NCBI GenBank assembly: GCA_013696525.1
Contig: JACCYK010000392.1
Coordinates: 1-13,790 of the forward strand
DNA from: Chloroflexia bacterium
GTDB taxonomy: Bacteria; Chloroflexota; Chloroflexia; Thermomicrobiales; UBA6265
DNA: 13,790 bases
Direction of reading: 5' to 3'
The translations under genes were made by a program, and so were the position numbers. Shown here one piece after another: positions 1 to 6,789 of the stretch; positions within the stretch are counted from its first letter, which is position 1, and each line of letters begins with the position of its first letter. Below the pieces are notes generated by a model. The model saw only the letters and a list, made by a program, of their open reading frames with translations. It did not search any database and had not been told where the DNA came from.

Positions 1-11
1 GCCCTGGCCCG

Positions 12-875
12 TTATTGGGAAGATATCAGCTGCCGCCCGTTCGCGGCACGCCATTCGCTCGCCACCCGGCCCAGCGTCGCGAACCGGACCCCGTCGTGTT
101 CCTGGAAGAAGGCGATCAACCGCTCCAGCATCAGCATCCGGTGTCCCCGGCCGATCACCTGCGGGTGCATGGTCAGGGTGTAGATGCCGCCCTCGACCTC
201 GCGATACATGTAGGTGAACTCATCGCGCCAGATCTCCTCCACCTTCGACGCCGCCGACAGCCCCGGCGAGCGCCGGTTCGGCAGCGACAGATACTCAAAA
301 TGGGGGAAATCGTCGAGGATCCAGCTCACCGGCAGTTCGACCAGATCGACCTCCGGCCCGAACAGGTATGGTCCGTCCGCTTGGATCACATCCCCCACCC
401 GGCACCAGTAGGGCTGAAAATCCTGCCCCATGAGTGAGCTTTCGTACTGAACCCCCGCCTCCAGCAGCAGTTCGACCGTGTGCGGGCTGTTGTCCCAGGC
501 CGGCGACCGATAGCCGGCGGGCCGCACGTCCGCCGCCCATTGCAGCGCCATGAACCCGCGCTCCAGCACCGCTCGCTCTTCGTCCTTCGTGAGCGCGGCC
601 GGGTTTTCGTGCAGGTAGCCATGATGCCCGATCTCGTGCCCGGCGGCGGCGCTCGTTCGCACCGCCGCCGGGTAGGTGTCGGCCGTATGCCCGGTGACGA
701 AGAAAGTCCCCGGCACCCCCGTTTGGGCCAGCAGGCGCAAGATGCGCTCGACCCCGACCACGCCGAACTCGCCGCGCGAGATCGCGCTGGGCGACGTGGC
801 CCCCATCGGTCCGATCCAGAGCGAGATCGCATCGAAATCGAATGTGAGGCAGACCGTCGCCCGGTGCCCAGCCAT
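12..875 (-). CDS. HpPgdA-like polysaccharide (peptidoglycan) deacetylase
   Basis: A 287-aa carbohydrate esterase family 4 (NodB-homology) protein. These enzymes are metal-dependent and remove N-acetyl groups from polysaccharides or peptidoglycan. Motif 1 is TFDFD with metal-ligand candidate D15. Motif 2 is HHGYLHENP with H85 and H89 as the H-x3-H metal ligands. Motif 3 is GYRSPAWD (R123, P125, W127), and a late MHP (H237) fits the catalytic-base motif. The D/H/H spacing closely follows Helicobacter pylori PgdA rather than classical NodB. No signal peptide or membrane segment is visible, so it is probably cytoplasmic; some relatives act on small amides instead. The ATG at 875 is chosen over in-frame codons back to 1013 because GGAGG lies a few bases upstream and homology begins there. 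It is divergent from the helicase gene. The fold is confident; the substrate is not known. Confidence 0.88.
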   Translation of the reverse strand: MAGHRATVCLTFDFDAISLWIGPMGATSPSAISRGEFGVVGVERILRLLAQTGVPGTFFVTGHTADTYPAAVRTSAAAGHEIGHHGYLHENPAALTKDEERAVLERGFMALQWAADVRPAGYRSPAWDNSPHTVELLLEAGVQYESSLMGQDFQPYWCRVGDVIQADGPYLFGPEVDLVELPVSWILDDFPHFEYLSLPNRRSPGLSAASKVEEIWRDEFTYMYREVEGGIYTLTMHPQVIGRGHRMLMLERLIAFFQEHDGVRFATLGRVASEWRAANGRQLISSQ

Positions 876-897
876 GAAGCCTCCATTTTTCAGCGAT

Positions 898-914
898 CTA
901 CGACTATGTTGTAG
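898..914. promoter_or_regulatory. Inverted repeat upstream of the deacetylase gene (possible operator)
   Basis: CTACGAC, 3 nt, GTTGTAG forms a 7-bp near-perfect inverted repeat (one G:T) about 23 bp upstream of the deacetylase start. Its position suits an operator or a leader hairpin, but no regulator family can be named. Confidence 0.25.
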
Positions 915-1100
915 CTCCTGCCAGTCGCCTTGATCCTGATGGAGTGGCGGCCCGCACGGCACGGCAGGGTCGATCAGCAACGCCCGGTCGCGCTGATCTG
1001 CTCGGGAACACACGCGTCTGTCCAGGATCGGGTCGTCTCCCTTGATCCCGCGTGCTGACGTCCGTGGATCGAGCGCCTACCGCACGCATGACATAACTTA

Positions 1101-1109
1101 TGGTATACT
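1101..1109 (+). promoter_or_regulatory. Extended -10 promoter for the DEAD-box helicase gene
   Basis: TGGTATACT is a TGn-extended -10 (TATACT differs from TATAAT at one position) inside the only AT-rich patch of the region. No good -35 lies 17 bp upstream, which extended -10 promoters tolerate. Transcription would start near 1116 and give a leader of about 155 nt before the TTG start at 1273. Confidence 0.5.
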
Positions 1110-1126
1110 TCGTAATCGTAAGGGAT

Positions 1127-1146
1127 GCATGGCCGTTTCGCCATGC
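1127..1146 (+). promoter_or_regulatory. Hairpin near the 5' end of the helicase leader
   Basis: GCATGGC, 6-nt loop, GCCATGC is a perfect 7-bp stem just downstream of the predicted transcription start. A second stem, GAGCCG/CGGCTC (1196-1201 and 1209-1214), follows in the same leader. They may stabilise the mRNA or regulate translation; no riboswitch class is recognised. Confidence 0.35.
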
Positions 1147-1272
1147 GACAGTACGCCAATGGACCCCACCTTTTTCGCGTAGCGCAGGGGACGTCGAGCC
1201 GTACTGACCGGCTCCGCCGTTTCTCCTTGCTTGCTTTTGCCATGCGCCGCGCGAACTGAAGGAATCTTTCTG

Positions 1273-2892
1273 TTGTCTGTTCAAACTCACGGTACTTCAA
1301 CCAACGAGGCCATTGCCTCGTTCGATTCGCTGCGTCTCAGCCCGGCGATGCTCCAAACGCTCGACCGGCTCGGCTTTGCCACGCCGACCCCAATCCAAGC
1401 CGCCGCCCTGCCCGCCCTGCTCGATGGCCGCGATGTCATCGGCCAGGCCCGCACCGGCTCCGGCAAGACCCTCGCCTTCGGCATCCCCGCGATCGAGCTG
1501 GTCGATCCGCGCCGCCGCGAGGTCCAAGTCCTGGTCCTGGCCCCGACCCGCGAGCTGGCGATCCAGGTGGGCGGCGTCATGGAGCAGCTTGGCAAGGCCA
1601 AGGGTGTCACCGTCGGCCTGATCTATGGCGGCAAGGCGTTCGGGCCGCAGCGCGATCAGCTCCGGCGCGGCGTCAATATCGTCGTCGGCACCCCCGGCCG
1701 GGTGCTCGACCTGCTGAACCAGGGCGCGCTCTGGCTCGATAAGGTCCGCCTCCTGGTGCTCGACGAAGCGGACGAGATGCTCGACCGCGGCTTTGCCCCC
1801 GATGTCGATCGCATCATCGCCCGCGCCACCCCCGATCGCCAGACCGCGCTCTTCTCCGCCACCGTGCCCGATTGGGTCCGCACCACCTCGACCAGGCACC
1901 TCAACCAACCGGTCACGGTCACGGTCGACCCCCGGCCGGAAGATTCCGCCCCGATCGACCACGATGCCTACGACGTGGTCAATGGCGACAAGCTGGCCGC
2001 GCTCCAAGATCTGCTCGATCACCGGGGCGAAGGGTCGATCCTCGTCTTTGGTCGCACCAAGCACGGCGTCAAGAAGCTCGCCCGCCAACTCGAGCATGCC
2101 GGCTATCCGGTTGCCGCCTTGCAGGGCAACCTCTCGCAGAATGCCCGCGACCGGGTGATGGCCGATTTCCGGGCCGGCACGGTGCCGATCCTGCTGGCGA
2201 CCAACGTCGCCGCCCGCGGCCTCGATGTGACGCACGTTTCGCAGGTGATCAACGTCGAGCTGCCGGAATCCCCCGAGCTGCTGACGCACCGCATCGGCCG
2301 CACCGGCCGGATGGGACGTCAGGGCCGGGCCATTACCCTCCTGGGCGAAGGTGATGGCCCGAAATGGCGGCAATTGGAGCGTGGTCTCGGCAAGCGCATC
2401 CCACGCTCGCCGTGGCGCGGCGCGAAGACGGCGCTCAACGGCGCGGCCGCGCCACCGGCCGCGCCGTCGCTTGCCAAGTCTGGACCGATCGCGGTCGGTC
2501 AGCCGGAGCGCCGGCGTCCAGAGCGCGCCGCCCCGGTCAATCAACGCCCCACTCACGAGCCACGCCGGCCGCGTCCGATCCCGGCCGATGCCCCCGGCCT
2601 CGACCCGGCGGCGGATCGCGTCGTGGACAACGCGCAACAGTTGGCCGACTCCTACGGCCGCGACCCGCGGCGGCCGGCCTGGGTCGCCGCCGAGGCTGAC
2701 CGACCCCGCTCGCGGTCGCGGCAGCGCCCCAGCGCCGATTCCGCCTCGACCGCGGCCTATCAGGTCGTGTGCGACGAGTGTGGCCAACCGGCGGCGGTCC
2801 GGTTTCAGCCGGACCCCAATCGCCCGGTCTATTGTGGCGACTGCTATCGCGGCCGCGGCCGGGGCCGTCGCCCGGTCGCCGCGGTGGCCTAA
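1273..2892 (+). CDS. DEAD-box ATP-dependent RNA helicase with C-terminal CxxC-x17-CxxC zinc ribbon
   Basis: A 539-aa cytoplasmic helicase of the DeaD/RhlE/CshA type, which uses ATP to unwind RNA duplexes in ribosome assembly, RNA decay or cold adaptation. Motifs appear in order: Q motif (F17 to Q42), ARTGSGKT (59-66), PTRELA (91-96), GG (119-120), TPGR (140-143), DEAD (164-167), SAT (195-197), ARGLD (314-318) and HRIGRTGR (339-346). A low-complexity Arg/Pro/Ala tail (about 375-495) leads to a zinc ribbon with C500, C503, C521 and C524 and exactly 17 residues between the CxxC pairs, then a short RGRGRGRR stretch. The TTG at 1273 is chosen because AAGGAA lies 8 nt upstream. A TTG at 1231 would add 14 residues but lacks this ribosome binding site. 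The helicase call is certain; the tail probably adds RNA or protein contacts (inference). Confidence 0.96.
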   Translation: MSVQTHGTSTNEAIASFDSLRLSPAMLQTLDRLGFATPTPIQAAALPALLDGRDVIGQARTGSGKTLAFGIPAIELVDPRRREVQVLVLAPTRELAIQVGGVMEQLGKAKGVTVGLIYGGKAFGPQRDQLRRGVNIVVGTPGRVLDLLNQGALWLDKVRLLVLDEADEMLDRGFAPDVDRIIARATPDRQTALFSATVPDWVRTTSTRHLNQPVTVTVDPRPEDSAPIDHDAYDVVNGDKLAALQDLLDHRGEGSILVFGRTKHGVKKLARQLEHAGYPVAALQGNLSQNARDRVMADFRAGTVPILLATNVAARGLDVTHVSQVINVELPESPELLTHRIGRTGRMGRQGRAITLLGEGDGPKWRQLERGLGKRIPRSPWRGAKTALNGAAAPPAAPSLAKSGPIAVGQPERRRPERAAPVNQRPTHEPRRPRPIPADAPGLDPAADRVVDNAQQLADSYGRDPRRPAWVAAEADRPRSRSRQRPSADSASTAAYQVVCDECGQPAAVRFQPDPNRPVYCGDCYRGRGRGRRPVAAVA

Positions 2893-2907
2893 CCGACCGT
2901 TGTGTGA

Positions 2908-2937
2908 GGCCAGGCGGCGATGTATCGCCGCCTGGCC
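2908..2937 (+). terminator. Perfect 14-bp inverted repeat after the helicase gene
   Basis: GGCCAGGCGGCGAT and its exact complement ATCGCCGCCTGGCC are separated by 2 nt, starting 15 nt after the helicase stop codon. The stem is very stable, but no T-run follows on either strand, so it is not a textbook intrinsic terminator. It may act as a U-tract-less terminator or a 3'-end stabiliser. A smaller palindrome, CTCTCCGGAGAG, follows at 2953-2964. Confidence 0.55.
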
Positions 2938-3009
2938 CCTCGCCTTGCGTGGCTCTCCGGAGAGTTGTCCAGCGCCCGCGGACGCGACGCTATGATGCCC
3001 CTACCACTC

Positions 3010-3157
3010 ATACGAAATCCGGGTAATCGCTTGGTGATCGGACCAGCGTCCGTCCTCAGTCCCGGAGGGACTTCGTGATGTTCAGCGCGGACTTCTAGTC
3101 CAGCGCCTCGGCGGGAGCGACGCCCCGATTCCTCCGCTGTTCACCCGGATTCTGTAT
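3010..3157. repeat. 148-bp MITE-like / structured intergenic element with terminal inverted repeats
   Basis: The left end (3010-3028) is ATACGAAATCCGGGTAATC. The complement of the right end (3139-3157) is ATACAGAATCCGGGTGAAC. They match at 15 of 19 positions, with nine consecutive matches (AATCCGGGT), and weaker similarity (GC, then ATCGG, then GCGTC) continues inward. Two hairpins lie inside: AGTCCC-GGA-GGGACT (3058-3072) and GCGCGGACT-TCT-AGTCC-A-GCGC (3085-3106). No ORF or transposase is present and no target duplication is clear. It sits between convergent genes and ends 15 bp from the MFS stop codon, so it could also serve as a terminator. That it is repeated elsewhere in the genome cannot be seen here. 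Confidence 0.5.
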
Positions 3158-3172
3158 CACCTGGATTTCCCC

Positions 3173-4489
3173 TTACGCGGCGGTCGGGCCGTGGTGGCGG
3201 ATTGACTGGAGGGCGCCGGTCAGCCAGAGCAGCACGGGGCCGCCGAGGCCGACGATCAGGCCCACCAGGGCAAAGGTCAGCGGGGCGCCCAACAGCGGGG
3301 TGACAATCCCCATCACATAGAAGAAGATCGCCGCCGCCAGCGCCACCAGGGCGCCCCAGGTCGCGTAGACCCGACCCCGCAGGTGCTCCGGCACCGCTTC
3401 CGCTAGATAGGCCTGAAACGAGATCACCGCCCAGGCATCGGTGAAGCCGAGGGCAAACCAGGCGGCGTAGATCACGGGCAGCGGCGGCGTGAAAAGGGCG
3501 GCAAGCAGGAAGAGGGGGCCGAGGTAGCCGATCGCCATCAGCCGCGGGCGACCGATCCGAAGCTCGACCCGGCTCGCCGCCAGGGCGCCGAGGACGGCGC
3601 CGCCGCTGAAGAACGTGGTCATCAAGGCGAAGGCGGCATCGGCCCGCGCCGCCAATTGCAACGTCTCCTGGGTATAGACGACGGCGGTCACGACGAGGGC
3701 GCCGCTGACAAGCTGCCAGAGCATCTCGGAGGCGGTGACGCCGCGCACGATCGGGATCGTGCGGACCGCCCGCAACCCCTCCCCCATCTCCTGCCGCGCC
3801 GATTGCCACAGGCCGCCGGGCCCGGCCCGGTCATCGACGGTCGAGCGGAGGGCGCTCGGCACCACCAGCTTACGGAGCGCGAACAGCGGGCCAATGAAGC
3901 AGAGGCTTTGGATCCAAAACGCGGGGCCTGGCCCGGAGGTGGCGATGATGCCGGCGCCGGCGGCGGGGATGACGACCCGGATGATGCCGCGGGTCACCTG
4001 CACCAGCGACAACGCCGGCACCAGCCGGTCCGGTCCCGCCACCGAGGGCACCAACGCCAGCTCCGCCGGCCGCGCCACCGCGTCGCCCAGTGCGATGCCG
4101 ACCGCGAGCACCGCGATCTGCCAGATCTCGGCCGCGAACGGCACTAATGTGACCAGGACCAATCGCCCGGTATCGGCCAGGATGATTAACCGGCGCCGAT
4201 TGAGGCGGTCGGCGAGCAACCCCGCGATCGGGGCCAGCACGACCCGCGGCAGGATCAGGACGAGGGCAATGAAGCCGACCAACGCGGCCGAGCCCGTCAG
4301 GCTATAGACGAGCAACGGCATAGCGATCTGCGCTAGCGCCTCGCCGGCGCCGGACCATGCCTGGGCAGCCCAGAGCCGGCGCAGGTTCGGCTCCGCCAGC
4401 AGCGCCAGCACCCCTTGTGGGCTGGCGCGCGTCATCCGTGGCGCGTCGGCCGGCTCCGGCGCCGCGGCCAGAACCGGATCATCAATCAT
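3173..4489 (-). CDS. MFS transporter, MFS_3/EntS-like (DHA3-type) exporter
   Basis: A 438-aa inner-membrane protein with about twelve hydrophobic helices beginning near residue 38. The loop between helices 2 and 3 carries major-facilitator motif A (GLLADRLNRRR, 90-100). A central hydrophilic loop lies at about 210-245, and VPEHLRGRVYATWGA (366-380) is typical of the MFS_3 group, which includes enterobactin and macrolide exporters driven by the proton gradient. The ATG at 4489 has AGGAG 9-10 nt upstream. An in-frame ATG at 4435 (M19) is possible because the first 18 residues are Ala/Pro-rich and weakly conserved in character. The gene is divergent from the isomerase-GNAT operon with 197 bp between, so shared regulation is plausible. 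Substrate unknown; export is inferred from the subfamily. Confidence 0.9.
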   Translation of the reverse strand: MIDDPVLAAAPEPADAPRMTRASPQGVLALLAEPNLRRLWAAQAWSGAGEALAQIAMPLLVYSLTGSAALVGFIALVLILPRVVLAPIAGLLADRLNRRRLIILADTGRLVLVTLVPFAAEIWQIAVLAVGIALGDAVARPAELALVPSVAGPDRLVPALSLVQVTRGIIRVVIPAAGAGIIATSGPGPAFWIQSLCFIGPLFALRKLVVPSALRSTVDDRAGPGGLWQSARQEMGEGLRAVRTIPIVRGVTASEMLWQLVSGALVVTAVVYTQETLQLAARADAAFALMTTFFSGGAVLGALAASRVELRIGRPRLMAIGYLGPLFLLAALFTPPLPVIYAAWFALGFTDAWAVISFQAYLAEAVPEHLRGRVYATWGALVALAAAIFFYVMGIVTPLLGAPLTFALVGLIVGLGGPVLLWLTGALQSIRHHGPTAA

Positions 4490-4686
4490 CGCGATCGGTC
4501 TCCTGAGGGCATGATCCGGACGAGCGGCATGAGCGGGTGGCGGCTGAGCGCGGTGTCACGCGATAGCGACGACTCCGTCAATCACTGTATCATCCAGCAC
4601 TCCACCGCCATCTCGTGATAGATTCCGTGCGCGCCAGGCAATTCGCCGCCTTGGTCGAGCCTGTTCACCGTCGATGGAGCATCGCC

Positions 4687-5463
4687 ATGTATGGCTCACG
4701 CGGACGCATTGGTTTGATTACGCTCGCCACCGATGCCAGTGTCCTGCAGGAGCATTCCTTGCCGCTGCCGCCCGGTGTCGGCCTCTATCCAGCGCCGATT
4801 CCGTTGTCGCGGGGCGAGGTGACCCCCGCCGCGCTGAGCGAGATGCTCGCCGGCGAGGAGCTGGAGCGGGCGGCCCGGCTGCTGACCGCGATCGACCCCG
4901 GCCTCATCCTCTTCGCCTGCACTACCGGCAGCCTGGTCCATGGGATCGGCTGGGACCGGGAATTGATCGCCCGGATCGAACGCGCCACCGGCCGCCAGGG
5001 GACGACGACCACAACCGCGGTGCTGGCGGCGCTGCGCGCGGTTGGCGCCACGTCGTTGGCGATCGCGACGCCTTACTTAGATGCGTTGAACGAGATCGAG
5101 CGCCGGTTCTTCGAGGCCAGCGGCTTCCAGGTGGCGGCGATCGCGGGGTTGCAGTGTGCCACCGATGCCGCGATCGGCCGGTTGACGCCGCGAGATGCGA
5201 TCGACTTGGTTGACCGCGTCGACCGGCCGGAGGCAGATGCGATCTTCATCAGTTGCACCACCTTTCACTGCCTGGAAGCGATCGCCGAGATCGAGGCCCG
5301 GCACGGCAAGCCGGTGATCACCAGCAACCAGGCCGGCATCTGGTTTGCCCTGCGCCAGATCGGAATCAACGACCCGGTGCCGGGATACGGCCGGCTGCTC
5401 ACCCTTCCCGACTCCCACCTTGCCGCGTCTTCGCCTATGCATTTGGAGGCCACCACACCATGA
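4687..5463 (+). CDS. Maleate cis-trans isomerase / arylmalonate decarboxylase family protein (Asp/Glu racemase superfamily)
   Basis: A 258-aa cytoplasmic enzyme with the two-cysteine active-site plan of the Asp/Glu racemase superfamily. C78 lies in FACTTGS and C190 in FISCTTFHC; ITSNQAGIWFALR (211-223) is the family's C-terminal signature. Maleate isomerases and engineered racemases use two such cysteines, whereas bacterial arylmalonate decarboxylase keeps only the second. An isomerase or racemase acting on a small dicarboxylate or 2-aryl acid is therefore more likely than a decarboxylase. The ATG at 4687 is preferred because GGAG lies 7 nt upstream and family members start at MYG.RGRIGLI. 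A GTG at 4615 would add 24 residues. The stop overlaps the next ATG by 4 nt (ATGA), so translation is coupled to the first GNAT paralogue. True substrate unknown. Confidence 0.85.
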   Translation: MYGSRGRIGLITLATDASVLQEHSLPLPPGVGLYPAPIPLSRGEVTPAALSEMLAGEELERAARLLTAIDPGLILFACTTGSLVHGIGWDRELIARIERATGRQGTTTTTAVLAALRAVGATSLAIATPYLDALNEIERRFFEASGFQVAAIAGLQCATDAAIGRLTPRDAIDLVDRVDRPEADAIFISCTTFHCLEAIAEIEARHGKPVITSNQAGIWFALRQIGINDPVPGYGRLLTLPDSHLAASSPMHLEATTP

Positions 5464-6686
5464 CCACTACCGAGACCGCGACTGAGCCAAGTTGGATTGC
5501 CCCTGGCGAGCAGGGGTTTCTCGTCGGCGAGAAGCTCTATCTGCGTGCCCCGGAAGCGGGCGATGCGAACTATGCGCTCGCCTGGCACCCGTCGCCCTAT
5601 CCGATCATCCGGCAGCGAGCGGAAAAGATCCTGAAGGAAGAGTTCCCGAAAGATGGCGACAAACGGCTCGTCCACCTCATCGCCTGCCGCCGGAGCGATG
5701 ACATCCCGGTCGGAGCCGCCGCCTATGACACTCGAGTCCGGCGCACCGCCTACGTCAAGCTTCATGCCGACCCCACTCTCGGCGACGGGGCGGCAGCGGT
5801 GAAAGCCGAGATTCTGGGCATCTTGGTGCCGTGGCTCTCGGCCGAAACAAAGAAGATGGTTGTCTGGGCCGAGCTCGACGCCCCCACGCCCGAGCTGCTG
5901 GCCGCGGCCGACGCGGCGGGGATGCGGCCGGCGGTCCGCCTCCGGGAGGCGATCTGGCAGAACGGGGCGCGGCACGATCAATGGGTCTACGAGCGGCTGC
6001 ACCCACGCTGGATCGAGCGGCTGGGCGACTCCGGCCGCGGCATCGAGCAGGAGGCGGCGCCGAGGGCCGAGGTGCCAACCTCCCGCCGGGTGAGTGTGCC
6101 GCGACCGGCCGAGCCAGCGCCGAAGCAGGCGCTGCTGGTCGGCGAGCGGGTTGCCCTACGGATGATGGAACCGGATGACGGCAAGGAAATCACCCGTCTG
6201 CTGCGCCACGAGACCGACGTCGAGTGGGCCGGCGGCCGCTGGATCGCCAGCTCCCAACAGTTCGCCCGCTGGTACGAGGAGGCGGTCGAGAAGGACCCGC
6301 CGGCCGAGCTCAACCTGGCGGTGATCCTCCGCCAGTCCGGGGCGCTGATCGGCGTTATGGAGCTGATCGACATCGATCTGTTCCACCGCACGGCGGAAAC
6401 TGGCTCCGTCCTGTATCTGCCGGAGCACCGGGGCCAGGGTCTCGGCAGCGAGGCCAAGCTCCTGCTCTTGGAGTTCGCCTTCGATCACCTGGGGCTGCAC
6501 ATGGTCCGCTCGTTCGTCGATAGCTACAACCCGCGCTCCCAGGCCGCCCTGCGAAAACAGGGGTATCGCGACGCCGGCCGCCTGCAATGGACCGACCAAA
6601 CCGACGAGGGGTTCGCCCACGCGGTGCTGTTCGACCTGCTGGCTAGCGAATGGCGAGCGCGCGTCAACCGGGCTGACGAGTCGTAA
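5460..6686 (+). CDS. Tandem-GNAT acetyltransferase, paralogue 1 of 4
   Basis: 408 aa with two GNAT-like halves. The N-domain (about 18-188) opens with WIAPGEQGFLVGE and carries the GNAT-like VKLHADPTLGDGAAA stretch, whose acetyl-CoA loop is altered. A Pro/Ala-rich linker (about 190-222) follows. The C-domain (about 225-400) has the RimJ/RimL pattern: FHRTAETGS (308-316), the canonical loop RGQGLGSEA (324-332), and NPRSQAALRKQGYR near the end. RimJ/RimL-type enzymes move acetyl groups from acetyl-CoA to amines. Start: ATG overlapping the isomerase stop by 4 nt, with GGAGG 10 nt upstream; the open frame back to 5253 lies inside the isomerase gene and is noncoding. Between residues 311 and 370 it matches paralogue 4 at 50 of 60 positions by hand count. 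Substrate unknown. Confidence 0.88.
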   Translation: MTTTETATEPSWIAPGEQGFLVGEKLYLRAPEAGDANYALAWHPSPYPIIRQRAEKILKEEFPKDGDKRLVHLIACRRSDDIPVGAAAYDTRVRRTAYVKLHADPTLGDGAAAVKAEILGILVPWLSAETKKMVVWAELDAPTPELLAAADAAGMRPAVRLREAIWQNGARHDQWVYERLHPRWIERLGDSGRGIEQEAAPRAEVPTSRRVSVPRPAEPAPKQALLVGERVALRMMEPDDGKEITRLLRHETDVEWAGGRWIASSQQFARWYEEAVEKDPPAELNLAVILRQSGALIGVMELIDIDLFHRTAETGSVLYLPEHRGQGLGSEAKLLLLEFAFDHLGLHMVRSFVDSYNPRSQAALRKQGYRDAGRLQWTDQTDEGFAHAVLFDLLASEWRARVNRADES

Positions 6687-6707
6687 GTCGTGGGTCGTGG
6701 GTCGTGA
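6680..6707 (+). repeat. Four 7-bp tandem units (GTCGTRR) covering a stop codon
   Basis: Units GTCGTAA, GTCGTGG, GTCGTGG, GTCGTGA run head to tail. The first contains the TAA stop of paralogue 1; the rest lie in the 103-bp gap before paralogue 2. Confidence 0.6.
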
Positions 6708-6789
6708 GTGAGACGATCCACGACGGCGCCAACTGGACTCCTGCACAATCACCGTCGACCGCTTGCAGCTGAGCTGGAGGAAGATTGAC

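Larger units (their letters stand above)
876..1272. other. 397-bp divergent intergenic region without a convincing gene
   Basis: This stretch separates the deacetylase (-) from the helicase (+). It holds a short AT-rich island around 1090-1121 with a promoter-like sequence, a 7-bp inverted repeat GATCAGC/GCTGATC (972-978 and 992-998), the direct repeat TCGTAA TCGTAA (1110-1121) and two hairpins in the presumed helicase leader. Minus-strand reading frames of 108 and 128 codons cross it, but they lack recognisable motifs, run into the helicase start and are rich in Arg, Gly and Ser, as GC-rich noise would be. Confidence 0.6.

Noticed and set aside
1091..1115. loxP-like sequence (ATAACTTA followed by TATACTTCGT)
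   Set aside because: The arms are not a proper inverted repeat around an 8-bp spacer. The similarity is short and fits an AT-rich promoter better.
1297..2787. 496-codon open frame antisense to the helicase
   Set aside because: The helicase motifs on the plus strand are unambiguous; the antisense product is low-complexity.
5253..5459. Upstream extension of paralogue 1 into the isomerase gene
   Set aside because: The 69 extra residues overlap the isomerase in another frame. The ATG at 5460, with its ribosome binding site and ATGA overlap, is the natural start and aligns with the other copies.
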